Made by a program: the position numbers and the translations under genes. A DNA stretch of 64,000 bases from Zoogloea sp. (lineage in GTDB: Bacteria > Pseudomonadota > Gammaproteobacteria > Burkholderiales > Rhodocyclaceae), in assembly GCF_030157465.1 (NCBI RefSeq), contig NZ_JAOAUU010000169.1, positions 6,194 to 70,193 on the forward strand, written 5' to 3'. Below the pieces are notes generated by a model that was not told where the DNA came from, made no database searches, and was given only the letters and a program-made list of their open reading frames with translations. Of this stretch, positions 51,877-61,379 are shown piece by piece (position 1 is the stretch's first letter; the number at the start of each line of letters is the position of its first letter).

Positions 51877-52455
51877 ATGCACACATTCCTGCGCCGCGCA
51901 TTTTTAGCCGCCGCCCTCTGCACCAGCCTGCCCGCCTTCGCCGCCGACATTGCCGGCGTGCACTTCGACGACAAAGCCAGTCTTTCAGGCAGCGAAATCA
52001 GCCTCAACGGCGCCGGCCTGCGCACCCGCTTCATGCTCAAGGTGTACGCCATCGGCCTCTATCTTCCAAAGCGCGCCGGCAGCCTCGACGCCATCGCCGC
52101 AACAAGCGGCCCGAAACGCATCCAGATCGTCACGCTGCGCGAGCTGACCGCCGAGCAATTTGCCGACGCCCTCATCGAAGGCCTGAAAAAGAATCACAGC
52201 GACGCCGAATTCATCAAACTGCAGGCCCGCAGCGACGATTTCCGCAATGCGCTGCTAAACCTCAAATCAGCAACGAGCAGCACCCGGATCCGCCTCGAAT
52301 GGATCCCCGGCAACGGCACCCGACTTTCAGTGGGCAATGAAGTCCGCGGCACGGACATTCCCGGTGAGGATTTCTACCGCGCCCTGCTGCGAATCTGGCT
52401 CGGCGACAAACCCGTCGACGCCGAACTCAAAAACGCCCTTCTCGGAATCAACTGA
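51877..52455 (+). CDS. Chalcone isomerase-like periplasmic protein
   Basis: The 192-residue protein has a signal peptide (FLAAALCTSLPAFA) and the bacterial chalcone_isomerase-like domain: LNGAGLRTRFMLKVYAIGLYL, read as GAGLRTRFMLKVYAIGLYL, and EDFYRALLRIWLGDKPVD. Bacterial members are not known to act on flavonoids; the fold may bind fatty-acid-like ligands. CCCAGGAGACC precedes the ATG at 51877. It stands alone between the proA hairpin and the ogt gene. Confidence 0.87.
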   Translation: MHTFLRRAFLAAALCTSLPAFAADIAGVHFDDKASLSGSEISLNGAGLRTRFMLKVYAIGLYLPKRAGSLDAIAATSGPKRIQIVTLRELTAEQFADALIEGLKKNHSDAEFIKLQARSDDFRNALLNLKSATSSTRIRLEWIPGNGTRLSVGNEVRGTDIPGEDFYRALLRIWLGDKPVDAELKNALLGIN

Positions 52456-52526
52456 ATCAGCCAAAGCCAATTCAGACGGGGCCGATGCCCTTGCCGGAGC
52501 ACCGTTGCGCGCGCAGAATTCCTCTC

Positions 52527-53033
52527 ATGAAAGCGTCCATCACCCAACCTGGCACACACACCCAGCCACAGGATTTTTCAGCGGTAATGGCAACGCCATT
52601 CGGGGCCTTGGGTATTGTCAGCGACGGGCAATACCTCCGTGGAATCGAATTCCTGCCACCCGGACATTCCACCGCCGCGCCGGCCAATACCATTGCTGAA
52701 ATGGCGCTGCATCAACTCGGGCACTACCTCGCCGACCCCGATTACCGCTTCGATCTCCCGCTCGCCCCCGGCGGAAGCGAATTCCGCCGACGCATCTGGG
52801 CCGCCATCGCGGCCATTCCCCGCGGCCGGACGCGCACTTACGGCGAACTGGCGCAGACCGCAAACAGCGCCGCCCGGGCCGTCGGCCAGGCCTGCGGTGA
52901 CAATCCATTTCCAATTGTCGTCCCCTGCCACCGCGTTGTCGCTGCCACCGGGCTGGGCGGATTCGCCCACGACAACGGCGGTTTTCTTATTGATACAAAA
53001 CGCTGGCTATTGCACCACGAGGGCGTACTGTGA
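52527..53033 (+). CDS. ogt: Methylated-DNA-[protein]-cysteine S-methyltransferase
   Basis: The protein removes O6-alkyl groups from guanine by transfer to its own cysteine. The 168-residue product has the active-site motif IVVPCHRVV, the DNA-binding helix region GRTRTYGELAQ and AVGQACGDNPFP. The start is probably the ATG at 52527; ribosome binding is weak, and an internal ATG (MATPFGALG) is possible. The length and lack of an AdaA domain favour Ogt over Ada. Confidence 0.9.
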   Translation: MKASITQPGTHTQPQDFSAVMATPFGALGIVSDGQYLRGIEFLPPGHSTAAPANTIAEMALHQLGHYLADPDYRFDLPLAPGGSEFRRRIWAAIAAIPRGRTRTYGELAQTANSAARAVGQACGDNPFPIVVPCHRVVAATGLGGFAHDNGGFLIDTKRWLLHHEGVL

Positions 53034-53112
53034 ATACACGGAGCACCACTCCCTGCAATTGATTTTTCGCTGCAGCGCAACAACCGACTCAACACTTCAT
53101 TCGCCGACCGCC

Positions 53113-53604
53113 ATGTCACGCTCAGACCACAACGCCCCGGAAACCCTTGCCACGCGTTTCCTGCGCCAGCACCACACGCCCTTTTCAACACATCTTTACA
53201 ACTATGAAGATCACGGCGGCACCAAGGTATCTTCCCGCGAACTCAATGTCGCAGAACACGCCGTCGTGAAAACCCTGGTAATGGAAGACGAAAGCCGCCA
53301 GCCCCTCATCGTATTGATGCACGGTGATCGCAAGGTATCCACCAAAGAACTCGCACGCCAGACCGGCCACAAACAGATCAGCCCCTGCGACCCGGCGGTC
53401 GCCCAGCGACACACGGGCTATCTGGTCGGAGGCACATCGCCTTTCGGAACAAAAAAGACCCTGCCGGTATTCATGGAACGCAGCATCCTCGACCTTCCCC
53501 TCATTTACATCAATGGCGGAAAAAGAGGATTCCTGGTCGGTGTTCACCCCCACGACATCCTGCGCATGCTGCAGCCCGGGCTGGTTAATGTGGCACTGGA
53601 ATAA
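53113..53604 (+). CDS. ybaK: Cys-tRNA(Pro)/Cys-tRNA(Cys) deacylase YbaK-like
   Basis: YbaK clears cysteine mischarged on tRNA-Pro. The 163-residue protein has the YbaK/EbsC core: VVKTLVMEDESRQPLIVLMHGD (read as VVKTLVMEDE), the catalytic Lys region RKVSTKELARQTG, and the G-x-x-x-P-FG loop YLVGGTSPFGTKKTLPVF. Its base composition is slightly lower in GC than the neighbours'. The gene lies 79 bases after ogt. Confidence 0.9.
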   Translation: MSRSDHNAPETLATRFLRQHHTPFSTHLYNYEDHGGTKVSSRELNVAEHAVVKTLVMEDESRQPLIVLMHGDRKVSTKELARQTGHKQISPCDPAVAQRHTGYLVGGTSPFGTKKTLPVFMERSILDLPLIYINGGKRGFLVGVHPHDILRMLQPGLVNVALE

Positions 53605-53795
53605 AAGCCAAAAAACACTTGCCAAGTCGTGAGTCAATAATGGCAAAATAGCCGACAGAATAAAGGCTTCAAGAAAGCCTCATTCGACGGGCCCATTTGA
53701 CGAGATCATTTGAGCAACCTTACGGCGGCCACCCCTCCATCCATACTTAAAAAAAACGGTCGTCCCGAAACGCCAGGACCAAGGAAAACAGCGCC

Positions 53796-54182
53796 ATGGA
53801 TATCTCCTCCCTTTCCCTGAACGAATTGCGTCGTCTCCAGACCAAAGTAGAAGCAGAAATTCGCCGTCGTTCCGATACCGCCAAGAAGGATCTGCTCAAG
53901 CGCATGCAGAAGCTGGCTGCGGAGCACGGCATGAGCCTCAACGAGGTACTTGGCCAGGAAGCCTCCGAAAAGCCGGCGGCCGCCCCCAAAAAGGCCGCTG
54001 CCGCCAAGCCGGTCAAGAAAGCCGCCAAGCCGGCCTCGGTGGTCAAGTTCCGCCACCCCGAAAACCCCGCCATCGGCTGGACCGGCCACGGTCGCAAGCC
54101 CCAGTGGGTCATCGACTGGCTGGCCCAGGGCAAGGCCCTCGACGAGCTGCGCGCCGACGCCGCAGCGCTTACCGCAGCCTGA
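53796..54182 (+). CDS. H-NS family nucleoid-associated protein
   Basis: The 128-residue protein has an N-terminal coiled-coil oligomerisation region (SLNELRRLQTKVEAEIRRR), an Ala/Lys/Pro-rich linker (KPAAAPKKAAAAKPVKKAAK), and the C-terminal DNA-binding motif FRHPENPAIGWTGHGRKPQWV of betaproteobacterial H-NS proteins. The central GHGRKP replaces the more usual GRGRKP. Such proteins bind AT-rich, often transferred DNA and silence it. The upstream 190 bases are unusually AT-rich, which could support autoregulation. It is monocistronic. Confidence 0.92.
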   Translation: MDISSLSLNELRRLQTKVEAEIRRRSDTAKKDLLKRMQKLAAEHGMSLNEVLGQEASEKPAAAPKKAAAAKPVKKAAKPASVVKFRHPENPAIGWTGHGRKPQWVIDWLAQGKALDELRADAAALTAA

Positions 54183-54194
54183 TTGTGGTTGCCT

Positions 54195-54219
54195 GGCCTG
54201 CAATCGATTGCAGGCCTTT
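54195..54219. terminator. Perfect palindrome between hns and folB
   Basis: Bases 54195-54216 form a perfect 22-base palindrome (half-site GGCCTGCAATC), followed by TTT on the plus strand. It lies between the convergent hns and folB 3' ends and probably terminates both, although the T run is short. A palindrome of this length with no loop can also bind a dimeric protein. Confidence 0.6.
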
Positions 54220-54224
54220 CGTGC

Positions 54225-54620
54225 TCAGCGCGGCAAGCCTGCGGTTGGCGCGTGATCGGGCGGCTCGACGCCGTTGCGCCCCCGCTCGATGAATACGCCG
54301 ACACGCCGTACATCCTTCATCACCCCGATCTTGGCAATGGCGAGCTTTACCCACGGCGCACCAAATTCGTCGAACAACATCTTGACGATGAATTCCCCCA
54401 GCGTCTCGATCAGATTGAATTGGTGCACCGCCAGCTCTTCACGGATGCGTTCAATTACCCTCGCGTAATCGATCGTATCGGCAATATCGTCATGCTCGGC
54501 CGCCGCATCGGGCACGCCGAAAGTCAGATTCAGCTCCAGCGTCTGTTCAGTCACCCGCTCCCGCGGATAGATGCCAAGCCTGGACTTGACCCGCAATGCT
54601 TCGATAAAAATGAAATCCAT
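54225..54620 (-). CDS. folB: Dihydroneopterin aldolase
   Basis: FolB splits dihydroneopterin to 6-hydroxymethyl-dihydropterin in folate synthesis. The 131-residue protein has DFIFIEALRVKSRLGIYPRER, read as IEALRVKSRLGIYPRER, with the conserved Glu in NLIETLGEFIV and the catalytic Lys in LAIAKIGVMKDVRRVGVFIER, read as AIAKIGVMKDVRRVGVF. Divergent from plsY by 52 bases, the usual arrangement with tsaD nearby. Confidence 0.93.
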   Translation of the reverse strand: MDFIFIEALRVKSRLGIYPRERVTEQTLELNLTFGVPDAAAEHDDIADTIDYARVIERIREELAVHQFNLIETLGEFIVKMLFDEFGAPWVKLAIAKIGVMKDVRRVGVFIERGRNGVEPPDHAPTAGLPR

Positions 54621-54672
54621 GCTCTGTCCCGGCTAAAATCGCGGCCATTCTAGCTCGCGCTTCTCCAAAAAA

Positions 54673-55284
54673 ATGCAACTCGCGCTCCTGCTCATTGCCG
54701 CCTACCTGATCGGCTCCATCTCTTTCGCCGTCGTCGTCAGCCGCGTTTTCGGCATGGCCGACCCCCGCACCTACGGCTCGGGCAACCCCGGCGCCACCAA
54801 CGTACTGCGCAGCGGCAACAAGCTCGCGGCGGCCCTAACCCTTGCCGGCGACGCATTCAAGGGCTGGCTGGCCGTTGTGCTGGCTGCAGCCATCGCCCCC
54901 GCTGCCGGCCTTGATGCGCTGGCCGTACCGGCAGCAGCGCTCGCCGCCTTCCTTGGCCACCTGTTCCCGATCTTCCTTCGCTTCAAGGGCGGCAAGGGCG
55001 TCGCCACCGCCGCCGGCGTGCTGCTCGGCGCCAGCGGCTGGCTCGGGCTTGCCGTCTTCGGCGTGTGGCTCGGCGTGGCCTTCACCCTGCGCTATTCGTC
55101 TCTTGCCGCACTGTGCGCCGCGCTGGCATCGCCGGCGCTGGCGCTGGTATTCGGACTCGACAACAACTGGATCATTTCCATCAGCTTCATGTCGGCCCTG
55201 CTGCTGTGGCGTCACAAGGACAACATCAAGCGCCTTGTCGCCGGCCAGGAAAGCCGCATCGGCAGCAAGAAAAAAGAGGCCTGA
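54673..55284 (+). CDS. plsY: Glycerol-3-phosphate acyltransferase PlsY
   Basis: PlsY acylates glycerol-3-phosphate with acyl-phosphate, the first phospholipid step. The 203-residue protein has five or so membrane helices and three conserved motifs: [37 protein letters not shown] and [18 protein letters not shown] (KGGKG). The ATG at 54673 follows a poly-A stretch. It is divergent from folB and convergent with tsaD. Confidence 0.95.
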   Translation: MQLALLLIAAYLIGSISFAVVVSRVFGMADPRTYGSGNPGATNVLRSGNKLAAALTLAGDAFKGWLAVVLAAAIAPAAGLDALAVPAAALAAFLGHLFPIFLRFKGGKGVATAAGVLLGASGWLGLAVFGVWLGVAFTLRYSSLAALCAALASPALALVFGLDNNWIISISFMSALLLWRHKDNIKRLVAGQESRIGSKKKEA

Positions 55285-55302
55285 ACCCTCGCACCGCCAA
55301 CC

Positions 55303-56340
55303 TCACGCCACGCCGACTTTCGGCGGCGTGATTTCCTGCAGGCTCCAGCGCGGCCGCACCGCGAAGCGGCCATCCGAGGGCATCGCCTGCTCGCCCGCCA
55401 TCAAACGCATCGCGCCGGCAAAAGCGATCATCGCGCCGTTGTCGGTGCATAACTCCATCTCGGGGTAGAAAACCTTCGCCCTGCGCTTTGCCGCGGCCGC
55501 ATTCAGCCCGGCACGCAGCGCCAGGTTTGCGCCAACGCCCCCAGCCACGACCAGTTGCTTGAGCCCCGTATGCTTGAGCGCCGCCATCGACTTGGCGACC
55601 AGCACATCCACCGCAGCGGCCTGAAACTCGGCCGCCAGATCGGCCCGATCGGACTCGACAAACCCAGGCGCCGAGGCAGCAGTCAGCACCGCCGTCTTGA
55701 GCCCGCTGAAACTGAAATCGAAATCCTTACTGTGCAGCATCGGGCGCGGCAACTTGAAGCGCCCCGGCGTACCTTCGAGCGCCAGCCCGGCCAGCGCCGG
55801 CCCGCCGGGGTAAGGCAGCCCGATCAGCTTGGCGGTCTTGTCGAAAGCCTCACCGGCCGCGTCATCCACGGTCTCGCCCAGCAGCGTGTAATCGCCCACG
55901 CCGGCCACCCGCATCAACTGGGTATGCCCACCGGAAACCAGCAGCGCCACAAACGGAAAGCCCGGCGGCGTGGCCGACAGCAGCGGCGACAGCAGGTGGC
56001 CTTCCAGGTGATGCACCGGCAAGGCCGGCACCCCCAGCGCAACCCCCAGCGCCTCGGCCACGCTGGAGCCCACGAGCAGCGCGCCGGCAAGCCCCGGCCC
56101 GGACGTGTAGGCGATGGCGTCGATGTCGCTCATGACCAGCCCGGTGGCCTCGAGGGTTTCGCGCAGCAGCAGCGGCAGGCGACGGATGTGGTCGCGGGAG
56201 GCCAACTCGGGCACCACGCCGCCGTAGGCCGCATGCAGGTCGATCTGGGAATGGAGGCGGTGGCCAAGCAGGCCCAGCGCCGTATCGTAGACAGCTACCC
56301 CGGTCTCGTCGCAGGAGGTTTCTATACCCAGAACGCGCAT
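55303..56340 (-). CDS. tsaD: tRNA N6-adenosine threonylcarbamoyltransferase TsaD
   Basis: TsaD transfers the threonylcarbamoyl group to A37 of ANN-reading tRNAs. The 345-residue ASKHA-fold protein has [16 protein letters not shown], the metal-binding [20 protein letters not shown] and [12 protein letters not shown]. An ATG at 56340 and an in-frame ATG two codons upstream (56346) are both possible. It is divergent from rpsU, an ancient conserved pair; the two promoters share a 130-base gap. Confidence 0.96.
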   Translation of the reverse strand: MRVLGIETSCDETGVAVYDTALGLLGHRLHSQIDLHAAYGGVVPELASRDHIRRLPLLLRETLEATGLVMSDIDAIAYTSGPGLAGALLVGSSVAEALGVALGVPALPVHHLEGHLLSPLLSATPPGFPFVALLVSGGHTQLMRVAGVGDYTLLGETVDDAAGEAFDKTAKLIGLPYPGGPALAGLALEGTPGRFKLPRPMLHSKDFDFSFSGLKTAVLTAASAPGFVESDRADLAAEFQAAAVDVLVAKSMAALKHTGLKQLVVAGGVGANLALRAGLNAAAAKRRAKVFYPEMELCTDNGAMIAFAGAMRLMAGEQAMPSDGRFAVRPRWSLQEITPPKVGVA

Positions 56341-56401
56341 GGTCATCTCGACGAAAAAACGGGATTTTACCTCTCTGCGGTCCACAAAGCGAAAAAGGGG
56401 C

Positions 56402-56430
56402 TTGGAGGTCAACAGCGACTTGGATATACT
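56402..56430 (+). promoter_or_regulatory. Sigma-70 promoter of the rpsU-yqeY-dnaG-rpoD operon
   Basis: TTGGAG (56402-56407) and TATACT (56425-56430) are separated by 17 bases, a strong housekeeping promoter. Transcription should start near 56437, about 34 bases ahead of the rpsU ATG. Confidence 0.82.
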
Positions 56431-56470
56431 CCTCGTTTTTCCGTCAAAAGAATTTTCGAGGAAGCACGCA

Positions 56471-56683
56471 ATGCCGGGTATTCGCGTCAAAGAAAACGAG
56501 CCGTTTGAAGTAGCCATCCGCCGCTTCAAGCGCACCATTGAAAAAGTGGGCCTGCTGCCCGAACTCCGCTCGCGCGAGTTCTACGAAAAGCCGACCGCCG
56601 AACGCAAGCGCAAGCTCGCCGCTGCCGTCAAGCGCCATCACAAGCGCCTGCGCAGCCAGACCCTGCCGCCGAAGATGTACTAA
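56471..56683 (+). CDS. rpsU: 30S ribosomal protein S21
   Basis: S21 helps the 30S subunit pair with the Shine-Dalgarno sequence. The 70-residue protein is the normal length and has [19 protein letters not shown], with a Lys/Arg-rich helix [19 protein letters not shown] precedes the ATG. It is the first gene of the macromolecular synthesis operon and is followed by a strong hairpin that may let S21 be made in excess of the downstream genes. Confidence 0.96.
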   Translation: MPGIRVKENEPFEVAIRRFKRTIEKVGLLPELRSREFYEKPTAERKRKLAAAVKRHHKRLRSQTLPPKMY

Positions 56684-56710
56684 GCAGCACCCAAGTACAC
56701 GCTTCCCGCT

Positions 56711-56759
56711 CGCCACGCGATACGCGCATTTTGCGCGAGCGCGTGGCGTTTGCCTTTTG
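56711..56759 (+). terminator. Terminator-like hairpin between rpsU and yqeY
   Basis: CGCCACGCG (56711-56719) pairs with CGCGTGGCG (56740-56748); inside, CGCGCA (56723-56728) pairs with TGCGCG (56732-56737). TTTGCCTTTTG follows. In the E. coli operon a terminator between rpsU and dnaG sets relative expression, and this structure is placed to do the same. Confidence 0.7.
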
Positions 56760-56832
56760 TACTCAGCCCCCAGCACCGGAGCTGAAGCAGGTCGTCATTT
56801 CGCCTCCACGCCACACGCCAGGAATCTCGCTC

Positions 56833-57279
56833 ATGTCCCTCAAAGCCCAGATCAACGACGACATGAAGGCCGCCATGCGCGCCAAGGAAACCGCCCGTCT
56901 GTCCGCCATTCGCCTGCTGCTCGCAGCAATCAAGCAAAAGGAAGTGGATGAGCGCATCGAACTGGACGACGCGGCAGTCATCGCAGTTTTAGACAAGATG
57001 CTCAAGCAGCGCCGCGACTCCGTCGCCCAGTACGAAGGCGCCCAGCGCTTCGATCTGGCCAGCGCCGAGCGCTTCGAGATCGATGTTCTCAATGCCTACA
57101 AGCCGGCCGGCCTCGATGCCGGGCAGATCGCCGCCATCGTTGATGAAGCGATCAAATCCACCGGTGCCGCCAGCGCCGCCGACATGGGCAAGCTTATGGC
57201 CGTCCTCAAGCCGCAGCTCGCCGGCAAGGCCGACATGGCCGAAGTTTCGAAGCTGGTGAAATCACGACTCGCCAACTAG
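56833..57279 (+). CDS. GatB/YqeY domain protein
   Basis: The 148-residue protein matches YqeY, which resembles the tail domain of the GatB amidotransferase subunit. Visible features are MSLKAQINDDMKAAMRAKE, SAIRLLLAAIKQKEVDER, read as SAIRLLLAAIKQKEVDE, and the helical C-terminus LDAGQIAAIVDEAIKSTGAAS. Its role alone is unclear, perhaps tRNA-related. It sits between rpsU and dnaG, as in many proteobacteria. The ATG at 56833 starts the family N-terminus. Confidence 0.9.
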   Translation: MSLKAQINDDMKAAMRAKETARLSAIRLLLAAIKQKEVDERIELDDAAVIAVLDKMLKQRRDSVAQYEGAQRFDLASAERFEIDVLNAYKPAGLDAGQIAAIVDEAIKSTGAASAADMGKLMAVLKPQLAGKADMAEVSKLVKSRLAN

Positions 57280-57331
57280 GATTCATGAGTACGGCGCCCT
57301 GGGTCCAAGCCCCTGGCGCCGGCCGTACATC

Positions 57332-59212
57332 ATGATTCCGCAATCCTTCATCCAGGATCTACTCGCCCGCGTCGACATCGTCGAGGTGGTCGAACGCTAC
57401 CTGCCGCTCAAGAAGGGCGGTGCGAACTATTTCGCCTGCTGCCCCTTCCACGGCGAAAAATCCGCCTCCTTCTCGGTCAGCCCGACCAAGCAGTTCTACC
57501 ACTGCTTTGGCTGCGGCGTACATGGCAGCGCGATCAGCTTCCTGATGGAATACAGCGGCCTCGGTTTCATCGACGCCGTGAAGGAACTCGCCAGCTCGGT
57601 GGGCATGGAAGTCCCGCAGGATGACTTCACGCCGAACCACGACCGCGCCCGGGACCAATCCCTGACCGAAGTCATGGCCCAGGCCGCGCGCTTCTACAAA
57701 GAACAGCTCAAGCGCAGCCCGATCGCCATCGATTACCTCAAGCGTCGCGGCCTCTCCGGCGAGATCGCCGCCCGCTACGGCATAGGCTTCGCCCCCGAAG
57801 GCTGGCAGGCGCTGCAGGCCGCCTTCCCCGACTACACCGCCGCCAGCCTGCTCGAATGCGGCCTGGTGCTCGAGAACGAACAGGGCCGCCGCTACGACCG
57901 CTTTCGCGACCGGATCATGTTCCCGATCCAGGATCAGCGCGGCAACGTGATTGGCTTCGGCGGCCGGGTGCTCGGCAAGGGCGAGCCCAAGTACCTCAAC
58001 TCGCCCGAAACGCCGATCTTCGAAAAGGGCCGTGAACTCTACGGCCTCGTCCAGGCGCGCCAGGCGGTGCGCGACCAGGAATGCGTACTGGTCGTCGAAG
58101 GCTACATGGACGTCGTCGGCCTCGCCCAGTTCGGAGTCGGCAATGCCGTCGCCACCCTCGGCACGGCCGCCACGCCCCACCACATCCAGAAGCTCCTGCG
58201 CCTCACCGACCGCGTCGTATTTTGCTTCGACGGCGACGCCGCCGGCCGCCGCGCCGCCGGGCGGGCCCTCGAAGTCAGCCTCGAACACCTTGCCGACAAC
58301 AAGACACTGAGCTTCCTGTTTTTGCCCGAAGAACACGACCCCGACAGTTTTGTGCGCGCGGAGGGGCCGGACGCCTTCCGCAGCGCAATGAACCGCGCGC
58401 TGCCGCTGGCCGAATTCCTTCTCGCCGAGCTCAAGAAAGACATCGATCTTGGCACCGCCGAAGGTTGCGCAAGGCTGGTGCACGAAGCCAAACCGCTGGT
58501 CACCCGCATCGGCGCACCGCTGCTGCGCCTGCAGGTCATCAAGATGCTCGCCGAAACGGCAGGCTTCACCCAGGCCGAAGTCGAGCAATCCTTCGGTCTC
58601 AAGAATGCCTCGGCACAGCCCCGCCGATTCGACGAAGCGCCGCCTTTCGAAGGCAACTTTGAACGCGGCGGCTTCGATCGCGACTTTGGCGGAGGCTTCG
58701 GCAACAACGGCAACTTTCGCGGCAAACGCCGGCAAGGCTCCGGTTTTCCCCGCATGCCGCCACGCCAGGCGCCGCAAACCGCCGTCGAAACCCTGCTCAA
58801 GCTGGTCGTCCAGCACCCGCTCTGGGCCGCCCGCCTGCCCATCGACCTGCTACCCCACGACACCCCGGAAGGCCGGGCCCTGATCGCGCTCACCGACGCC
58901 ATGAGCGTCGGCGAGCTGCCAACCCACGGCATCGGCGCCCTGCTCGAGCACTACCGGGAAACACCCCACGCGGAAATTCTCGCCCGCATGGCGGGTCTAC
59001 TGGCTGACACCACCTTCGAAGACGCGTCGATCGAACCCCTGTTCAACGACACCGTCAAGAAACTGGAAGCCGACGCCGTCAGCCGCGAGATCGACGCACT
59101 GAACGCCCGTGAGCGCGAAAACGGCCTCAATCCGGCCGAGCGACGCCAGCTCGCAGAGTTACTACTGCACAAACAGAAGCTCCGGACACGCCCCAAAGCA
59201 TCAGATTCGTAA
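57332..59212 (+). CDS. dnaG: DNA primase
   Basis: DnaG makes RNA primers for replication. The 626-residue protein has an N-terminal zinc-binding domain (CPFHGEKSASFSVSP, then CFGCG), an RNA polymerase catalytic domain, the TOPRIM region (LVVEGYMDVVGLAQFG with catalytic Glu; VFCFDGDAAGRRAA), a Gly/Phe/Arg-rich linker (about 430-480, GNFERGGFDRDFGGGFGNNG) and a C-terminal helicase-binding domain. The low-complexity linker is longer than usual. It is the third gene of the MMS operon. Confidence 0.96.
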   Translation: MIPQSFIQDLLARVDIVEVVERYLPLKKGGANYFACCPFHGEKSASFSVSPTKQFYHCFGCGVHGSAISFLMEYSGLGFIDAVKELASSVGMEVPQDDFTPNHDRARDQSLTEVMAQAARFYKEQLKRSPIAIDYLKRRGLSGEIAARYGIGFAPEGWQALQAAFPDYTAASLLECGLVLENEQGRRYDRFRDRIMFPIQDQRGNVIGFGGRVLGKGEPKYLNSPETPIFEKGRELYGLVQARQAVRDQECVLVVEGYMDVVGLAQFGVGNAVATLGTAATPHHIQKLLRLTDRVVFCFDGDAAGRRAAGRALEVSLEHLADNKTLSFLFLPEEHDPDSFVRAEGPDAFRSAMNRALPLAEFLLAELKKDIDLGTAEGCARLVHEAKPLVTRIGAPLLRLQVIKMLAETAGFTQAEVEQSFGLKNASAQPRRFDEAPPFEGNFERGGFDRDFGGGFGNNGNFRGKRRQGSGFPRMPPRQAPQTAVETLLKLVVQHPLWAARLPIDLLPHDTPEGRALIALTDAMSVGELPTHGIGALLEHYRETPHAEILARMAGLLADTTFEDASIEPLFNDTVKKLEADAVSREIDALNARERENGLNPAERRQLAELLLHKQKLRTRPKASDS

Positions 59213-59290
59213 TATAATTTTCGGTTTCGCGAAAAACGCGCCGCCGAGACAACCGATGACAAATCGGACGACAAATCGAGGACAGCACCC

Positions 59291-61246
59291 ATGACCACGG
59301 AAAAGCCCAAAACACCGCGCAAAGCGCCTGCCAAGCCGCGAGCAGCGAAGGTCAAGGACAAACTCGCCCCGATGATCGCCGAGGCCCCCTCGGCTGAAGA
59401 GGCGGAAGTCCGCCGCACGCGGCTCAAGACCCTGATCGCCCTCGGCAAGGAACGGGGCTACCTGACCTACGCCGAAATCAACGACCACCTGCCCGACGAC
59501 CTCGTCGACGCCGAGCAGATCGAGTCGATCATCAGCACCTTCAACGACATGGGCATCCAGGTGTTCGACGTGGCCCCCGCCGCGGAAGACCTGCTGATGT
59601 CCGAAGTCGCGCCCACGGTGGTCGATGACGAGCAGGCCGAAGCCGAAGCCGAGCAAACGCTGTCCGCCGTCGATTCCGAATTCGGCCGCACCACCGACCC
59701 CGTCCGCATGTACATGCGCGAGATGGGCACCGTCGAGCTCCTCACCCGCGAAGGCGAAATCGAAATCGCCAAGCGCATCGAGGAAGGCCTCAAGCACATG
59801 ATCCAGGCGATTTCCGCCTGTCCGACGACGATTGCCGACATCCTTGAAGCCGCCGACAAGATCGGCCGCGAAGAGATGCGCATCGACGAACTGATCGACG
59901 GCCTGATCGACCCGAACGCGGTCGACAACATCGAAGCCCTCGCCGAAAGCGAAGAGCTCGAAGTTGACGAAGCCGAGGAAGAAGAAGACGCCGATCCGGA
60001 TGGCAGCGGTGCCCAGTCGGCATCCCTGATCAAGATGAAGGCCGAAGCCCTCGAGCGCTTCGCCAACCTGCGCAGCCTCTACGAAAAGATGGCCACGGCC
60101 CTCCAGAAAAAGGGCTACCAAGACAAGGCCTACATGAAGCTCCAGGAGCAGGTCTCCGCCGAGCTGATGAACATCCGCTTCACCGCGCGCACCACCGAGC
60201 GCCTCTGTGACGCCGTGCGCCACATGGTCGACCAGGCCCGCTCCCACGAGCGCAAGATCCTGAACCTGTGCGTCGAAAAGGCCGGCATGCCGCGCCCGCA
60301 CTTCATCAAGAGCTTCCCGGGCCACGAAACCGACCTGGACTGGCTCAAGGAAGAAATCAGCGCCGGCCCCAAGAACGCCCCGGTGCTGATGCGCATGCAG
60401 CCCGCCGTGCTTGAAGAGCAGCAAAAGCTCATCGACCTGCAGAACCGCATCGGCATTCCGCTCAAGGAACTCAAGGACATCAACAAGCAAATGTCCACCG
60501 GCGAGGCCAAGGCCCGCCGCGCCAAGCGCGAAATGACCGAAGCCAACCTGCGCCTCGTGATCTCCATCGCCAAGAAGTACACCAACCGCGGCCTGCAGTT
60601 CCTCGACCTGATCCAGGAAGGCAACATCGGCCTGATGAAGGCGGTGGACAAGTTCGAATACCGTCGCGGCTACAAGTTCTCCACCTACGCCACCTGGTGG
60701 ATCCGTCAGGCCATCACCCGCTCGATCGCCGACCAGGCGCGGACCATCCGCATTCCGGTGCACATGATCGAAACGATCAACAAGATGAACCGGATCAGCC
60801 GCCAGATCCTGCAGGAAACCGGCAACGAGCCCGATCCCGCCACCCTGGCCGAAAAGATGGAAATGCCCGAGGAGAAGATCCGCAAGATCCTCAAGATCTC
60901 CAAGGAACCCATTTCCATGGAAACGCCGATCGGTGACGACGACGACTCCCACCTGGGCGACTTCATCGAGGATAATGCGACCCTCGCGCCGGCCGAAGCA
61001 GCGCTGTACTCCAGCCTGCGTGACGCCACCAAGGAAGTCCTCGACTCCCTCACCCCGCGGGAAGCCAAGGTTCTGCGCATGCGCTTCGGCATCGAGATGA
61101 ACACCGACCACACGCTGGAAGAAGTCGGCAAGCAGTTCGACGTGACCCGCGAACGCATCCGCCAGATCGAAGCCAAGGCCCTGCGCAAACTGCGTCACCC
61201 GAGCCGCTCGGAGCGCCTGCGCAGCTTCCTCGACAACGAAGCGTAA
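59291..61246 (+). CDS. rpoD: RNA polymerase primary sigma factor RpoD
   Basis: RpoD directs RNA polymerase to housekeeping promoters. The 651-residue sigma-70 has region 1.1 ([20 protein letters not shown]), region 1.2 ([21 protein letters not shown]), the long acidic non-conserved insert, region 2 ([34 protein letters not shown], read as [34 protein letters not shown]), region 3, and region 4 ([20 protein letters not shown]). It closes the MMS operon. The N-terminus carries an extra basic Pro/Lys/Ala stretch ([15 protein letters not shown]). Confidence 0.97.
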   Translation: MTTEKPKTPRKAPAKPRAAKVKDKLAPMIAEAPSAEEAEVRRTRLKTLIALGKERGYLTYAEINDHLPDDLVDAEQIESIISTFNDMGIQVFDVAPAAEDLLMSEVAPTVVDDEQAEAEAEQTLSAVDSEFGRTTDPVRMYMREMGTVELLTREGEIEIAKRIEEGLKHMIQAISACPTTIADILEAADKIGREEMRIDELIDGLIDPNAVDNIEALAESEELEVDEAEEEEDADPDGSGAQSASLIKMKAEALERFANLRSLYEKMATALQKKGYQDKAYMKLQEQVSAELMNIRFTARTTERLCDAVRHMVDQARSHERKILNLCVEKAGMPRPHFIKSFPGHETDLDWLKEEISAGPKNAPVLMRMQPAVLEEQQKLIDLQNRIGIPLKELKDINKQMSTGEAKARRAKREMTEANLRLVISIAKKYTNRGLQFLDLIQEGNIGLMKAVDKFEYRRGYKFSTYATWWIRQAITRSIADQARTIRIPVHMIETINKMNRISRQILQETGNEPDPATLAEKMEMPEEKIRKILKISKEPISMETPIGDDDDSHLGDFIEDNATLAPAEAALYSSLRDATKEVLDSLTPREAKVLRMRFGIEMNTDHTLEEVGKQFDVTRERIRQIEAKALRKLRHPSRSERLRSFLDNEA

Positions 61247-61255
61247 ACAGTTTCA

Positions 61256-61274
61256 CGGGCTGCACCGCAGCCCG
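61256..61274 (+). repeat. Hairpin between rpoD and tRNA-Ile2
   Basis: CGGGCTGC (61256-61263) pairs with GCAGCCCG (61267-61274) around an ACC loop, nine bases after the rpoD stop codon. No T run follows, so read-through into the tRNA is possible and the hairpin may be an RNase processing site. Confidence 0.55.
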
Positions 61275-61285
61275 ACCCGGTTTCC

Positions 61286-61362
61286 GGGCCGTTAGCTCAG
61301 TTGGTTAGAGCAGGCGACTCATAATCGCTTGGTCGCTGGTTCAAGTCCAGCACGGCCCACCA
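61286..61362 (+). tRNA. ileX: tRNA-Ile2 (anticodon CAT, lysidine-modified type)
   Basis: The 77-base cloverleaf is complete: acceptor GGGCCGT/ACGGCCC, D-arm GCTC/GAGC, anticodon arm GGCGA-CTCATAA-TCGCT, a T-arm GCTGG-TTCAAGT-CCAGC, discriminator A and encoded CCA. The anticodon CAT would read Met, but the anticodon arm, variable loop and T-arm match the E. coli ileX (tRNA-Ile2) pattern, not elongator Met. TilS should convert C34 to lysidine so that it reads AUA. E. coli ileX also lies near rpoD. Confidence 0.93.
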
Positions 61363-61379
61363 TATGCATCAAGCACTTA

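Noticed and set aside
59201-61198. 665-codon open frame antisense to rpoD
   Set aside because: It is a composition artefact opposite a complete sigma-70 gene, with no initiation signals or family resemblance.
61286-61362. Annotation as elongator tRNA-Met from the CAT anticodon
   Set aside because: The anticodon arm, variable loop and T-arm match the tRNA-Ile2 (ileX) pattern rather than elongator Met.
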